DNA from: Rhodococcus sp. 4CII
Lineage (GTDB): Bacteria > Actinomycetota > Actinomycetes > Mycobacteriales > Mycobacteriaceae
Assembly (NCBI RefSeq): GCF_014256275.1
Contig: NZ_JACCFE010000002.1
Location: forward strand, 7,689,501-7,753,500
Length of the DNA: 64,000 bases
Reading direction: 5' to 3'
Position numbers and translations under genes: made by a program. How positions within the stretch are numbered: position 1 is the first letter of the stretch; each line of letters starts with the position of its first letter. The notes beneath the pieces were generated by a model that saw nothing but the letters and a program-made list of their open reading frames with translations, ran no database searches and was not told the origin of the DNA. Below are positions 8,951 to 18,127 of this stretch, in pieces.

Positions 8951-9550
8951 ATGGCCGTTCAACTTCTTCTCATTCGTCATGCACAGCCTCATGCCGTCAC
9001 CCACAACCCGTCCGGGGCGGACCCAGGGCTGACACCTGAAGGATCAGACCAAGCCTCACGACTTTCCGACTATCTTGCAACTAAACCCTTCGGTGAAATT
9101 TCCCATCTGGTGAGCAGTACGATGCGCAGGGCAATCGAGACGACCGAGTACGTCCAGCGCGTCGTGGGTCTGGAGCCCGACCTCGACGACCGCATCGTCG
9201 AGGTCGATTCAGGATGGAAGACCTATGGGACGGGAATCGGTCACTACCCCAACCGCAGAGCTGGCTGGGATGACCTCAACAATGGCCGGTTTGGTGGCAA
9301 CACCTTCGACCTGAATGAATTTCGCGGACGAATCGTTGGGGGTTTCGACGACATCGTATCGCGTGCAGATCCGCAGTCAGTTGTCGCTGTCGTGTGTCAC
9401 GGCGGTGTCATCAGTGCGTATCTTTCCCACATTCTCGGGACGGCTCGTACGTTCTTCGTCGATACCGCCTACACGTCGATCACCCGCATCCATGTCGACG
9501 GCGACTATCGTGAACTGCTCTCGGTGAACGAGACCGACCATCTCCGTTGA
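8951..9550 (+). CDS. Histidine phosphatase-family protein (phosphoglycerate mutase-like)
   Basis: 199 residues starting MAVQLLLIRHAQP; the in-frame ATG at 8939 is an alternative. The RHA motif near residue 8 carries the phosphorylated histidine, the second catalytic His is in VVCHGGVISAYL, and the SSTMRRAIET segment supplies the conserved phosphate-binding Arg. The family hydrolyses small-molecule phosphates or transfers phosphate. In an island rich in phosphotransferases it could remove phosphate from a pathway intermediate, but nothing in the sequence proves that. It lies 18 bp downstream of the LuxR-type gene and may be co-transcribed. Confidence 0.85.
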   Translation: MAVQLLLIRHAQPHAVTHNPSGADPGLTPEGSDQASRLSDYLATKPFGEISHLVSSTMRRAIETTEYVQRVVGLEPDLDDRIVEVDSGWKTYGTGIGHYPNRRAGWDDLNNGRFGGNTFDLNEFRGRIVGGFDDIVSRADPQSVVAVVCHGGVISAYLSHILGTARTFFVDTAYTSITRIHVDGDYRELLSVNETDHLR

Positions 9551-9920
9551 GAAGTGCGGCGACAGAAGTGTTCTGCTCAGCGCCCGGATCCCGGTGGGCC
9601 AGCGTTTGCCTGATACGGGCTTGACGAGGTACCGGCCACACCCACCGCGGTGAATGCGTCCGGTCGACGCGTCTTCGCCATGGGCACAGGAGAAAGCAGG
9701 CCTCCTCCACGGTGCTGGCTGGCGGTCCGAGACCGCCTGTGAACAGCACTGGGGAGACCCGCTTCCCATCGCGAGAGCCGCAAGAATGAGCGCTCTCGTC
9801 GAGACGATATCTGAGAAACAAACCTGAGCCTTGTCAGGTCGCCTCCCTCTGACAATCAACCATCAATATAGGGCAAGTGGCTCCGTTTGAATCCAAGGCT
9901 GGTGCCGGCACGCCCGCTGG
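9551..9920. other. Intergenic, no gene recognised
   Basis: 370 bases between convergent genes. Short frames on the minus strand show no family motif. No strong hairpin was found. Confidence 0.5.
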
Positions 9921-10832
9921 TCAATGAGTGATCGAGGCGTAAGGTTCGCGTGTCAGTAAATGATCGAGGTAGCTGCGGGGCCATGTGTACTGGACGTAGG
10001 CACTGACGGCCCCGCCAGCGAGCGTTCCGTCCATACAGGTGTCAGTAAAGTTGAACGTCGGGGAAATATCCCATCGGGCCCGCGCGCTCTGTTCGGGGAA
10101 GTCGATTTGCGTGGTGCGGCCGCTCTCGTCGAGGACGGATGCGACGATTGCGTCCTGGAAGTACTCGTCGTCGTACTCGGTAGCAATTTCGGCCGACACT
10201 ATCGGTGACAGGACGCCATCCACAAAGACATAGCCGTTGTAGATTGTCTCGCCTTCAACGAGTGCGACCATGATGTTTGCCGCCCTATCCGCGCCTACGA
10301 TCGAAAGCCACTTGTAGTGATGGATCGCGTCCCAGTCGCGACGACCCCATGAATGATCGCGGTGTCCTGGTCCGTCGAAGACCGTCGTCACGCCATTCCG
10401 AGTAAGTTGGCCACGGATCACGCCTGACTGCTCATACCGGTTCGTGGCCTGGTAGCGCGGACACCCGCCGGCGTTCTGGTCATAGTCGAACGGGGCATGA
10501 AAGGCTTCGAACTCGATGGAGATCGAGAATTCGGAGTCCTCGTACGTGGCGGTCGCCGTGCTGAAGTCGCCGCCGACGCGAACGGACAGGTCTTCGATGT
10601 CCCAGTGGTCAAAGTTCTGACCCTCTGCGGGAATCCCCTCGCGCCGAGCGAAGTAGGTGGGCTCGGGTCCCTCGCCATAGATGGCGAAAGCGTAGCCGGC
10701 GATGTCATCTCCATTGACCCACGTATAGAGAAGATAGACGCCTTTGCCCGGCAAAATCGCACAGTAGGCGAGGCTTTCACGTGCAAAGTCGCCAGCGATG
10801 TCGTGGCGAAGGCGATCCATCTGTTCGAGCAT
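9921..10832 (-). CDS. CrtC/AttH-like protein (DUF7064/DUF7065 type), subtype B, copy 1
   Basis: 303 residues from the ATG at 10832, preceded by AAAGAGGA at 4-5 bases; the longer frame to 10901 lacks such a site. It carries the signature GPGHRDHSWGRRDWDAIHHYKW near residue 170, the most complete form of the motif in this window. Shared subtype-B features are a DxxRHDIAGDFARESLAYC start, YTWVNGDDIAGYAF, a FDYDQNAGGCP segment and a C-terminus ending YTWPRSYLDHLL. Function is not established; the fold class (double lipocalin-like beta domains) suggests binding or hydration of a hydrophobic molecule. It stands alone between the histidine phosphatase (convergent) and the first PEP-synthase-like gene. 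Confidence 0.75.
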   Translation of the reverse strand: MLEQMDRLRHDIAGDFARESLAYCAILPGKGVYLLYTWVNGDDIAGYAFAIYGEGPEPTYFARREGIPAEGQNFDHWDIEDLSVRVGGDFSTATATYEDSEFSISIEFEAFHAPFDYDQNAGGCPRYQATNRYEQSGVIRGQLTRNGVTTVFDGPGHRDHSWGRRDWDAIHHYKWLSIVGADRAANIMVALVEGETIYNGYVFVDGVLSPIVSAEIATEYDDEYFQDAIVASVLDESGRTTQIDFPEQSARARWDISPTFNFTDTCMDGTLAGGAVSAYVQYTWPRSYLDHLLTREPYASITH

Positions 10833-11188
10833 GAAATCCTCTTTCGGTTCGGTATCCACCCGGAGGCGGATGGGGCGGTTCGCGCTTGTCTGCATCGACA
10901 CATTGCCGAGCTGGAACCATTGGCGGCGTATCGGCGACTCATGTAGTCGAGTTGATAGTCAGGATCGGACGTTGCCTGCTGACGGGCGGCACAAAGCTGC
11001 GCATCTGATCCGATGGCTGTTACAGCCCGGCAGCCTTCGCGTACCTGGTGCCTACCTCGGCCATTGCACGTTTTCTGCATGTGAAAGACCGTTGTCGTCG
11101 AACAGTCGTTCTGGTGAAGGGGGCTGAGGCCGAGATCTATCCAGGCCTTCTGTCGCCGATGCTCAGTCGCGCCCGCAGGCTCGTCCGT
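10833..11188. other. Intergenic, no gene recognised
   Basis: About 355 bases between two minus-strand genes. Presumably holds the promoter of the 9921-10832 gene. No family motif or hairpin was seen. Confidence 0.5.
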
Positions 11189-12916
11189 TCAGTGGACGAG
11201 TACCGTTCCGTCGTCACCGTTTACGGTGACGATTGTGCCGCCGGGGATCCGCGACGTCGCATCGGGTACCGAAACTGCCGAAGGTAGTCCGAGTTCGCGA
11301 GAGACAATCGCGGCGTGAGAGATTGCCGCACCAGTCTCGCATACGATGGCACCTGCAGTGAGGAACAGTGGCCCCCATGAGGAGTCGGTTGTCCTCGCGA
11401 TCAGAACGTCGCCCGATTCGAAGTCGCTCTCATCGTCCAATGAGGTGATGATTCGTGCCCGTCCGGTATGCGTACCCGGTGAGGCCCCGATGCCTGTGAG
11501 GACGGTGCCCGCCTCGGCGGCCGTCGTCGTCGAGGCGGCATTCCGTGGGGTGAATTGGTCGAGCATCGGAGGGGTTCCAGAGAAGACGAAGGGCGGCGTG
11601 AGCGACTCGATGAGGGTCAGCTTCTCCTTGCGCGCGGCAACCGTGTCCTTCCAAGGTGCTGGGTCGTCAACAAAATCGTCGATCTCATCGTCCATCAGAA
11701 GGAGGACATCTTGCCAGCGCTCGAGAGTTCCGGCCTCGGTCAGTCGTCCGCCGAGCTCCCGCATGGTCTTGCGAGCCTCCTCGAGCATGCGTGTGCATTG
11801 AACCTTGATTGCCTCGCGAGCCGGCATGTAGAGCGGCACGACGTTGGCTGCCGCCAAGAAGGCGTCGTGGAGTTCGGCCCCGTCGAGGAGTTCCGCGACC
11901 ACAGTGACCGCCCGCAGTCGGTCGTGTTCAAGGCGCCGGGCACGAATCTCCGGTGACCCGCTGTCGGGAACACCGCGGGCTCGGTCGATCATCTTGAGCG
12001 GGATCTCAGGGTTCTGTTCGTACGTCGGCGAGCGTAGCTCCCAGATGCTAGGGCCAAGGTAGCCCCACTGGCGGATGAACGCCCGCCATGCCTCGAGAAA
12101 CTTCGTCGATTCCTGGCTCTCGGAAGTTTCCAAGCGCGCGACAACATCGTCGATCCCCTTGTCGAACTCTGCGGCTACGGCGGGTGCGTTGGCCAGGCGG
12201 GACAGGTTCCAGATGTCGATTGACTGCACGACAGAATCGACGTTGCCGACACCTGCCGTGAGGCTGGAGACCAACTCGGGCCTTCCGGCTGCAGCGGCAG
12301 CTTGGGCGATGGTGCCCGTGACGATGTTGGAGCCGTAGGTCTGCACCATGTGTGTGGAAAAGATCTTGCGCATCTGCGGGACGAGGTCGCGGAACCTTGC
12401 TAGGAGCTCGGCGTCGGTCAGCGTCGTCAGGTCGGGGCGCTCTGCGATAACCCGGTCTATATGCCGACGGTGCTCGTCGATCTCCGGTAGCGACGTGGCG
12501 GTGAACAGTGAGTTCATCCATTCGCCCATTCGTGCCGTGCACTCGGGATTCTCGTCGAGCGGATTGGGCTGATACGGGGGAACATCAGGCTGGTCTCCGA
12601 AGAACGACTGGTCGATGGCTTCCCATGTCATTCCAGGCGCTCGGACAGCCAGGACGCGTGACGCCGATACATTGATGTAAACGTAACCGCCGAAGCAGCC
12701 GACGACTTCGCCCTCCCCTTCGGGCCGGAAGTCTTCAGCGGTGAAGGCACCGATGCGATACAGGGCGTCGCGGTATCCGTTCTCGTAGACTCCGCGACCG
12801 TAGACGCTCCACGTCAGTGGAGTTGCTGCGTCGACGAACACTTCGCCGGTGTTCGCGCGAGTGAAGATTGGGAAGCGTTCGCTCGCATCGTCGTCACAGG
12901 GCCAGATCTTTTCCAT
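11189..12916 (-). CDS. PEP-synthase/rifampin-phosphotransferase-like protein lacking ATP-grasp domain, copy 1
   Basis: 575 residues from ATG 12916, which has AGGAGG six bases upstream. The N-terminus contains FTRANTGEVF and TPLTWSVYGRG, a segment seen at the start of the substrate-binding region of rifampin phosphotransferase and PEP-synthase relatives. The C-terminal ~90 residues are the swivelling phosphohistidine domain: GIGASPGTHTG, GDVLIARTTDSSWGPLF, TGAAISHAAIVSRELGLPSAV with the phosphorylatable His near 534. The N-terminal ATP-grasp domain of the full enzymes is absent. It should therefore accept phosphate on His from another protein and pass it to a bound small molecule; the PPDK-like protein at 26104 is the only visible ATP-grasp donor. 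A TTGGTCCAA palindrome lies 20 bp upstream. Confidence 0.82.
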   Translation of the reverse strand: MEKIWPCDDDASERFPIFTRANTGEVFVDAATPLTWSVYGRGVYENGYRDALYRIGAFTAEDFRPEGEGEVVGCFGGYVYINVSASRVLAVRAPGMTWEAIDQSFFGDQPDVPPYQPNPLDENPECTARMGEWMNSLFTATSLPEIDEHRRHIDRVIAERPDLTTLTDAELLARFRDLVPQMRKIFSTHMVQTYGSNIVTGTIAQAAAAAGRPELVSSLTAGVGNVDSVVQSIDIWNLSRLANAPAVAAEFDKGIDDVVARLETSESQESTKFLEAWRAFIRQWGYLGPSIWELRSPTYEQNPEIPLKMIDRARGVPDSGSPEIRARRLEHDRLRAVTVVAELLDGAELHDAFLAAANVVPLYMPAREAIKVQCTRMLEEARKTMRELGGRLTEAGTLERWQDVLLLMDDEIDDFVDDPAPWKDTVAARKEKLTLIESLTPPFVFSGTPPMLDQFTPRNAASTTTAAEAGTVLTGIGASPGTHTGRARIITSLDDESDFESGDVLIARTTDSSWGPLFLTAGAIVCETGAAISHAAIVSRELGLPSAVSVPDATSRIPGGTIVTVNGDDGTVLVH

Positions 12917-12935
12917 CAAGAGCCTCCTTAGCGAT

Positions 12936-12944
12936 TTGGTCCAA
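12936..12944. promoter_or_regulatory. TTGGTCCAA palindrome, candidate GntR operator
   Basis: Perfect palindrome in the leader of the 11189-12916 gene. The same core or its one-base variant recurs at 25747-25755 and 26096-26104 in front of the other phosphotransfer genes. FadR-type GntR proteins are known to use similar sites. Confidence 0.5.
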
Positions 12945-12949
12945 CATTA

Positions 12950-13336
12950 TTCTGTAAGTGACGCTCACCACTTGTCATCCGCGCGGAGTTCCCCCTTTCG
13001 AGGTAGAGGCGCGAAGCGTGTTTCGGGACTCGACGGACACTTGTTCGCCGCGCTCCACGGCCAGCACGGCCGCGTCTCGAAACGGGCGGCCTATGCTGTG
13101 GTCATTCGAACAGGCCGCGTCAGCGCCGCTATCCCCATCGACGGCGGTCGCATCGTCGTCACCGGAACTGCTCCGGAACCGAGCTGACCGACTCTCACGC
13201 TGAGGCCGTCCGGGGGGTTGTCGTCGGTGCCGCCCGCAGGGACTTGAACGACGGTCATGGAGAGTTTTTCTCGCCATAAGTCGCCAATGACGCTGTACTC
13301 GAGTAGATCTCGTGTACAGCGTCATGTGCTCATCGG
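12950..13336. other. Intergenic, no gene recognised
   Basis: About 385 bases between the two PEP-synthase-like paralogues. A plus-strand frame ending near 13187 has some protein-like character (KRAAYAVVIRTGRVSAAIPIDGG) but no recognisable family or start. The leader of the downstream gene is at the left end. Confidence 0.45.
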
Positions 13337-15061
13337 TTAGTGCACGGTCACCTTGCCGCTGCTTCCGTCGACGGTGATCATCGTCCCGTCCGGAATTCGG
13401 GTGGTGCAGTCTTGGACGGACACCGCAGCGGGAATTCCCAGTTCACGGGCAACGATCGCTGCATGCGATATTGCTGCACCCGTCTGGCAAACCACGGCGC
13501 CTGCAGAGAGAAACAGTGGTCCCCAGGACGAATCTGTAGTCATCGCGATCAAAACATCGCCTGGCTCGACGTCGACATCGTCCATCAGAGACCGGACGAC
13601 GCGAGCCGGCCCGGTGTGTACGCCCGGTGCCACTCCGAGACCTCCGAGGATCTCGCCACTGTCCACCGGGTTGACGATAGAGTTGTTCCGGTCCGCGAAG
13701 TCCTCGATGGAGGGCGGAGGACCATCCAGGATGAACGGCGGCCACTTCTGTTCAAGAGTTTGCAACGTGGTTTTGCGGTCGGCGATTGTGGCCCTGAAAG
13801 ACTCGGGATCGCTCAGGAACGCGTCGAACTCGTCGTTCATGAGGAGCAGGACGTCCTCCCAGCGGGAGAGGATGCCACGGCCTACCAGCCGGCCGCCGAG
13901 TTCGCGCATGGTCATACGCGCCTCCTCGCACAACCGCGTGCACTGCACTTTCGTCGCCTCACGGGCCGGCAGGTAGAGCTTCGCCGCTTGGGCCGCCGCC
14001 AGGAACTGGCCTCGCATGTCATCGTCGAGTTTGGCGGCGATGGCGGCGACCGCGGCGTCGCGCTCTGAAACCGCATTCGCTGTGCGGACCGCGGGCGAGC
14101 CTTCATCCGGGACCTGGCGCGCGTGGTCGAGCATCCGAAGTGGGATCTCGGGGTTGGATCGGTAGGTCGGTGAACGGCCCTCCCACACGCTTGGTCCGAG
14201 AAATCCCCACGAGGCGAGGAACGCGTCCCACTGTGCGAGAAACTCTTTTGCATCGGCAGCATCGTGAGTCCGTATGCGATCGAGGACCCCAGTGATTCCG
14301 CCTTCGAACGCTGCCGACAGCCTCGGAGAGTGGCGAATCGAGCGAGACAGCTCCCAGAGGTCGAACGATTGCTGCGCGGAGTCGACCTCGCCGAGTCCCG
14401 AAGTCATCTTCGCAACCAATTCACCCTCACCGACCGCTTCGCCTACCTGGGCCAGCAAACCGGTAATGATGTTGCTCGCGTACAGGTGGACGATATGGGT
14501 GGCGAAGACCGGTCGCATCTCCGGGACCAGGGAACGGTACCGGTCGACGAGTTCCTGATCGCTCAAATCCGTCAGATCAGGTCGCTCCGCGACGATCGTG
14601 TCGACCCGCGCTCGGTGCTTGACCAGTTCCGGAACGTCCGACGCGGCGAACAAGCCCTCCATCCACGCAACCATGCGCTCGGTGCACTGCTGATTCTCGT
14701 CAGCCGGATGCGGAGCGTACGGCCTGACGTCCGGGTGCTCGCCGAACAACGACCGGTCGATAGCTTCCGCCGTCATCCCAGGCGTGCGCACTGCTAGCAC
14801 GCGCGAGATCGAGACGTTGATATACACATAGCCACCGAAGCACCCAACGACCTCGCACTCGCCCTCAGGGCGGAAGTCTTCCTCGGTGAACACCCCGATC
14901 TCGTAGAGACCGTCACGGTACGCAGCGTCATACACGCCACGCCCAAACGTACTCCACGTAAGGGGTGTCGCTGCATCGCTGAACACCTCACCGGTGTTGG
15001 CGCGCGTGAAGATGGGGAAACGTTCGCTCGACTTGTCGTCGCAAGGCCATGACGTAGTCAT
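13337..15061 (-). CDS. PEP-synthase/rifampin-phosphotransferase-like protein lacking ATP-grasp domain, copy 2
   Basis: 574 residues from ATG 15061 with GAGGAG four to five bases upstream. It is a close paralogue of the 11189-12916 protein throughout: the same FPIFTRANTGEVF start, FGGYVYINVS, GFLGPSVWEGRSPTY, MTMRELGGRL, and the terminal phosphohistidine domain with TGAAISHAAIVARELGIP (His near 533). It also lacks an ATP-grasp domain. The two copies differ most in the middle third (residues ~110-290), the region expected to bind the acceptor, so they may serve different substrates or form a heteromer. Unlike copy 1, no TTGGTCCAA site is seen at its promoter. It is divergent from the DUF7064-like gene at 15204. 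Confidence 0.82.
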   Translation of the reverse strand: MTTSWPCDDKSSERFPIFTRANTGEVFSDAATPLTWSTFGRGVYDAAYRDGLYEIGVFTEEDFRPEGECEVVGCFGGYVYINVSISRVLAVRTPGMTAEAIDRSLFGEHPDVRPYAPHPADENQQCTERMVAWMEGLFAASDVPELVKHRARVDTIVAERPDLTDLSDQELVDRYRSLVPEMRPVFATHIVHLYASNIITGLLAQVGEAVGEGELVAKMTSGLGEVDSAQQSFDLWELSRSIRHSPRLSAAFEGGITGVLDRIRTHDAADAKEFLAQWDAFLASWGFLGPSVWEGRSPTYRSNPEIPLRMLDHARQVPDEGSPAVRTANAVSERDAAVAAIAAKLDDDMRGQFLAAAQAAKLYLPAREATKVQCTRLCEEARMTMRELGGRLVGRGILSRWEDVLLLMNDEFDAFLSDPESFRATIADRKTTLQTLEQKWPPFILDGPPPSIEDFADRNNSIVNPVDSGEILGGLGVAPGVHTGPARVVRSLMDDVDVEPGDVLIAMTTDSSWGPLFLSAGAVVCQTGAAISHAAIVARELGIPAAVSVQDCTTRIPDGTMITVDGSSGKVTVH

Positions 15062-15203
15062 ATCGCTCCTCGGTCAATCGATGGTGTGAGGAGCGTACGA
15101 ACGTTCGAGTGCGATCAACTGCCCTCGCCAGAGGAATACCCCATAAGAGGCAACGCGCCGTGAAGTGGTGTCGTCGTGCTGCTCCTTTCGCGACACTAGG
15201 TCC

Positions 15204-16172
15204 ATGATCAGTTCACAAGACGCTGAATTTCATCCGCCCACCACCGACGCGCGCATGTGGACGGAGACCAACTACTTCGGATTCGAAATTCCCGAGGTCC
15301 CCCTCCACATCGGGTTGTACGCCCTCTTCCGACCAAATCTTGGAGTCGTGAACTCCGCCATCTTCGTCAACTCCCGCCGCGTGACCTCGTCGTGGGAGAT
15401 CGACTTCTGGGACAGTCGCGCGTACCTACCCATGCCCGAATCCGGAAGCTTGCTGGACTACTCACTCGACAACGGACTGTCGGTCATCTGCCGTGAACCC
15501 AACAAAGTCTGGGACCTTAGCTACGACAACGGCGAATCCCTGAAGATCGACGTTCGCTACGAGGCGCTCATGGATGGTTTCGACATCCACGACGCGGCAA
15601 TGGACCCCCGGGCGAAGAACTCCGCCGGTGATCTCTCGGGAAGCGCGGCGTACGCAGGTCACTTCGACATGACCGGAAAAATCACTGGCGAAGTGACTCT
15701 GAACGGTGTCACGCACAAGGTCGATTCGATGTCGACGATGGATCACAGCTGGGGTGTGCGTGAGGAGAAGCAGCTCGGCACCATGACTTGGCTTCAGGCT
15801 CATTTCAATCACGATCTGGCGATCCACTCGATGTTCGCATTCGATCCCACCATCGGGCCGGACCAAGAAGTCATCGCCGAGATCACGCATGGCTACGTGA
15901 TGGACCACGGCAAGGGCATCGGCCTCAAGGAAGGCACCGCCACCATCCGGCGCCGGGGTATGTACGCCGAGACCATCGATCTCCATTTGACCGACGCCGA
16001 GGACCGCGTCTGGGAATTGACCGGTGAGGCGCAGACGCAGTTCCCCTGTCAGTTCTGGCCGGGATCGATGGCATTCATGGTGCTGCCCAAATGGACGATG
16101 GGTGATTTGACTGCTTACGGCACCAGCACCGACTTCCTCGATCTCTACCACTACACCAAACTGTACAACTGA
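15204..16172 (+). CDS. CrtC/AttH-like protein (DUF7064/DUF7065 type), subtype A, copy 2
   Basis: 322 residues starting MISSQDAEFHPP at ATG 15204. It aligns by eye with the 2518-3534 protein at the N-terminus (WTETNYFGFEIPE; LYALFRPNLGVV) and has the signature STMDHSWGVR near residue 185. It is therefore subtype A. No signal peptide. It is transcribed away from the PEP-synthase-like copy 2 and ends at a strong bidirectional hairpin shared with the subtype-B gene on the other strand. Function unknown; a role in binding or converting a hydrophobic pathway intermediate is inferred from family and context. Confidence 0.75.
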   Translation: MISSQDAEFHPPTTDARMWTETNYFGFEIPEVPLHIGLYALFRPNLGVVNSAIFVNSRRVTSSWEIDFWDSRAYLPMPESGSLLDYSLDNGLSVICREPNKVWDLSYDNGESLKIDVRYEALMDGFDIHDAAMDPRAKNSAGDLSGSAAYAGHFDMTGKITGEVTLNGVTHKVDSMSTMDHSWGVREEKQLGTMTWLQAHFNHDLAIHSMFAFDPTIGPDQEVIAEITHGYVMDHGKGIGLKEGTATIRRRGMYAETIDLHLTDAEDRVWELTGEAQTQFPCQFWPGSMAFMVLPKWTMGDLTAYGTSTDFLDLYHYTKLYN

Positions 16173-16180
16173 ACTACACA

Positions 16181-16218
16181 AACGGATGCCCGCCTGGACG
16201 ACCGGGCGGGCATCCGTT
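16181..16218. terminator. Bidirectional intrinsic terminator between convergent genes
   Basis: AACGGATGCCCGCC (16181-16194) and GGCGGGCATCCGTT (16205-16218) form a perfect 14-bp stem with a 10-base loop, centred between the stop codons of two convergent DUF7064-like genes. Confidence 0.8.
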
Positions 16219-16238
16219 CGCGCGCGTGCGCTGCGGCG

Positions 16239-17183
16239 CTACATAGTGACAGTCACCGGGATGTTCGTCTTCTCCGCCGTGCGACGGAGATAGTCCGGGT
16301 CCCAGGACATGTCCACATAGGCCACAGCCGGTTCCCCGTCGATGGACGCCGACATGGCGGTGTCGCGCAGAGTGAAATTCGCACTTACGTCCCAGACGAA
16401 GTGCGGACCACCCCCGTCGAAGGTGACGTGGGCGGATCGTCCGATCAGATCCGTCCAGTCTGTGGACATGTCGCGGTGCAAGAACTCGGAGTCGAGCGTG
16501 TAGCGCAGCGATAGATCCTCGAGCGGAACACACTGACCCTCACGGAGAAGGTAACCACGCAGGTAGCGCTGACCGTAGGCGAGCAACTCGACAGCATGCA
16601 CCGCTGTGGTGCTACCCAATGCATTCACCCATTTCATGTGATGCATTGCGTCCCAATCGCGTTCCCCCCAGGAGTGATCTCTCTGGCACATCGCGTCGAA
16701 AGGAAACGAGCGGCCGTCGACGTCCAGCGTGCCAACCGCACGACCCGTTTGCTCCAGCCTGTCGTCAGCGAAGAACGACGGGCATCCCTCCGGGTGACTC
16801 CCATAGCGATAGGATGCATGCAAGCCATCGAATTCAAGGGTGATCGCAACGCGTTTTCCTCGGAACGAGACGGTCGAGCCCATACCGTCAGGGTTCAACT
16901 CTAGAGTCAGCGGACCGACTCGATAATTTTCGAATTGCGCAGCGTCCGAAACGGGCACTCCGTCGACCTTCTCGAATATTTGCTCGCCTACCGTGGTTCC
17001 AAACACGCTGAGCGCGGCTCCGGCGGCGCCTTGCGAGTTGATCCACGTGTAGACGAACGCGGTGATCCCGGCCGAGACGTGCGGGATGACCCAGACGATC
17101 GACTCCCGATGTCGTGGACGAGTTGGATCCAAGACATGACGTGTCTCCCGGGCGGTATGCAAGGCCCTAGCCGACACGGACAT
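16239..17183 (-). CDS. CrtC/AttH-like protein (DUF7064/DUF7065 type), subtype B, copy 2
   Basis: 314 residues. The ATG at 17183 has GGAGGAG at ideal spacing and overlaps the 3' end of the broken upstream paralogue by 17 bp, so I prefer it to the longer frame from 17267. The signature is QRDHSWGERDWDAMHHMKW near residue 160. It retains YTWINSQGAAGAALSVFG and the DVSANFTLRDTAMSASIDG C-terminal segment that match the other subtype-B proteins. The N-terminus is shorter and less conserved than in the 9921 copy. Translational coupling to the damaged upstream copy suggests that the two were once made together. Confidence 0.75.
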   Translation of the reverse strand: MSVSARALHTARETRHVLDPTRPRHRESIVWVIPHVSAGITAFVYTWINSQGAAGAALSVFGTTVGEQIFEKVDGVPVSDAAQFENYRVGPLTLELNPDGMGSTVSFRGKRVAITLEFDGLHASYRYGSHPEGCPSFFADDRLEQTGRAVGTLDVDGRSFPFDAMCQRDHSWGERDWDAMHHMKWVNALGSTTAVHAVELLAYGQRYLRGYLLREGQCVPLEDLSLRYTLDSEFLHRDMSTDWTDLIGRSAHVTFDGGGPHFVWDVSANFTLRDTAMSASIDGEPAVAYVDMSWDPDYLRRTAEKTNIPVTVTM

Positions 17184-18085
17184 CGGTCTCCTCCACACGT
17201 GACAACAAGTGATCGAGATACGCGCGCGGCCAGGTGTACTCCACGTACGCTCGCACCTGTCGGCCACCCAATGTCCCGGTGAACATCGTGTCGGAAAAAT
17301 TGAAGCTAGGGGTCACGTCCCAGCGGGCGAGGGTATGTCGTGTATCCAGGTCCAGCGTCGTGCGTCGCCCAATTGCATCAACCAATTCCGCTCGGACCAC
17401 GTCTTGAACGAATTCGGGGCCGTAATCGGTCGAGACGGACGCATCGACGATGGCGCTTGAACACCGTCGAGGTAGACGTACCCGTTGATGTCCACTTCCC
17501 CTCCGCCATTGTCCACATCAGGTTCGTCGAGCAGTCGTCCCCCGAAGCCGCTATCCATTTGTAGTGGTGGATTGCATCCCAATCGCGGGTTCCCCATGAT
17601 TGATCACGGTGCCCGGGGCCGTCGAATTCGTACGTCTTGCCGCGCCAAACGAGGGTGCCGACGATGCGTCCGGTCTGTTCGTAACGGTTGTCCGCGAGAT
17701 AGCTTGGTGTGCTGACGGCGTTGGAGCCGTAGTCGAAGGCCGGATGAATGCCTTCGAATGTGAAGTGGACAGCGAGGTCATCTGCTTCGAACCGGACTTC
17801 CGCGCTGTGGAGCGCCTCTCCGACCGCGAGGGATGCGCCACCCAAATTCCAATCATCGAAGTCCTGAACGCCGACTTCGAGATCGTCACAATGGTTGAAG
17901 TACACCGGCTCAGGACCGTCCGAATGGAGAACGAATGCACGCCCGCCTTTGCCGGAGTCGTTCACCCAGGTGTACCAGTGGCCCATGATGCCGTGTTCCG
18001 GAAGAATCAGGCAGTATGCCACGCTCTCTCGCGCGAATTGCCCATTGATCGTGTGACGGAGATGGTCGTGTGCGGCCAAAGTCAT
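17167..18085 (-). pseudogene. Broken CrtC/AttH-like gene (DUF7064/DUF7065 type), subtype B, copy 3
   Basis: Starts at ATG 18085 (GGAG upstream) and reads well through GPGHRDQSWGTRDWDAIHHYKW, then loses frame. Near 17496-17503 one G is missing from a G-run, moving into the frame that gives INGYVYLDGV. Near 17452-17461 a second base is missing, moving into the frame that gives VSTDYGPEFVQDVV and then SFNFSDTMFTGTLGG...YTWPRAYLDHLL to TAG at 17167. All three frames together match the 9921 paralogue end to end. The net change is minus two bases, so the intact product cannot be made without recoding. A sequencing error at both places is possible. Confidence 0.75.
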
Positions 18086-18127
18086 GAGTGCTCCATTCCA
18101 TGTTCGTGGTCGGTTTCGTTCGGCTCG

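Noticed and set aside
12975..13325. 116-residue minus-strand frame between the PEP-synthase-like genes
   Set aside because: Low-complexity Arg/Ser composition, no ribosome site and no family; treated as intergenic.
15098..15107. CGAACGTTCG as a LexA/SOS box
   Set aside because: Actinobacterial SOS boxes have GAAC and GTTC separated by four bases; here they overlap without a spacer.
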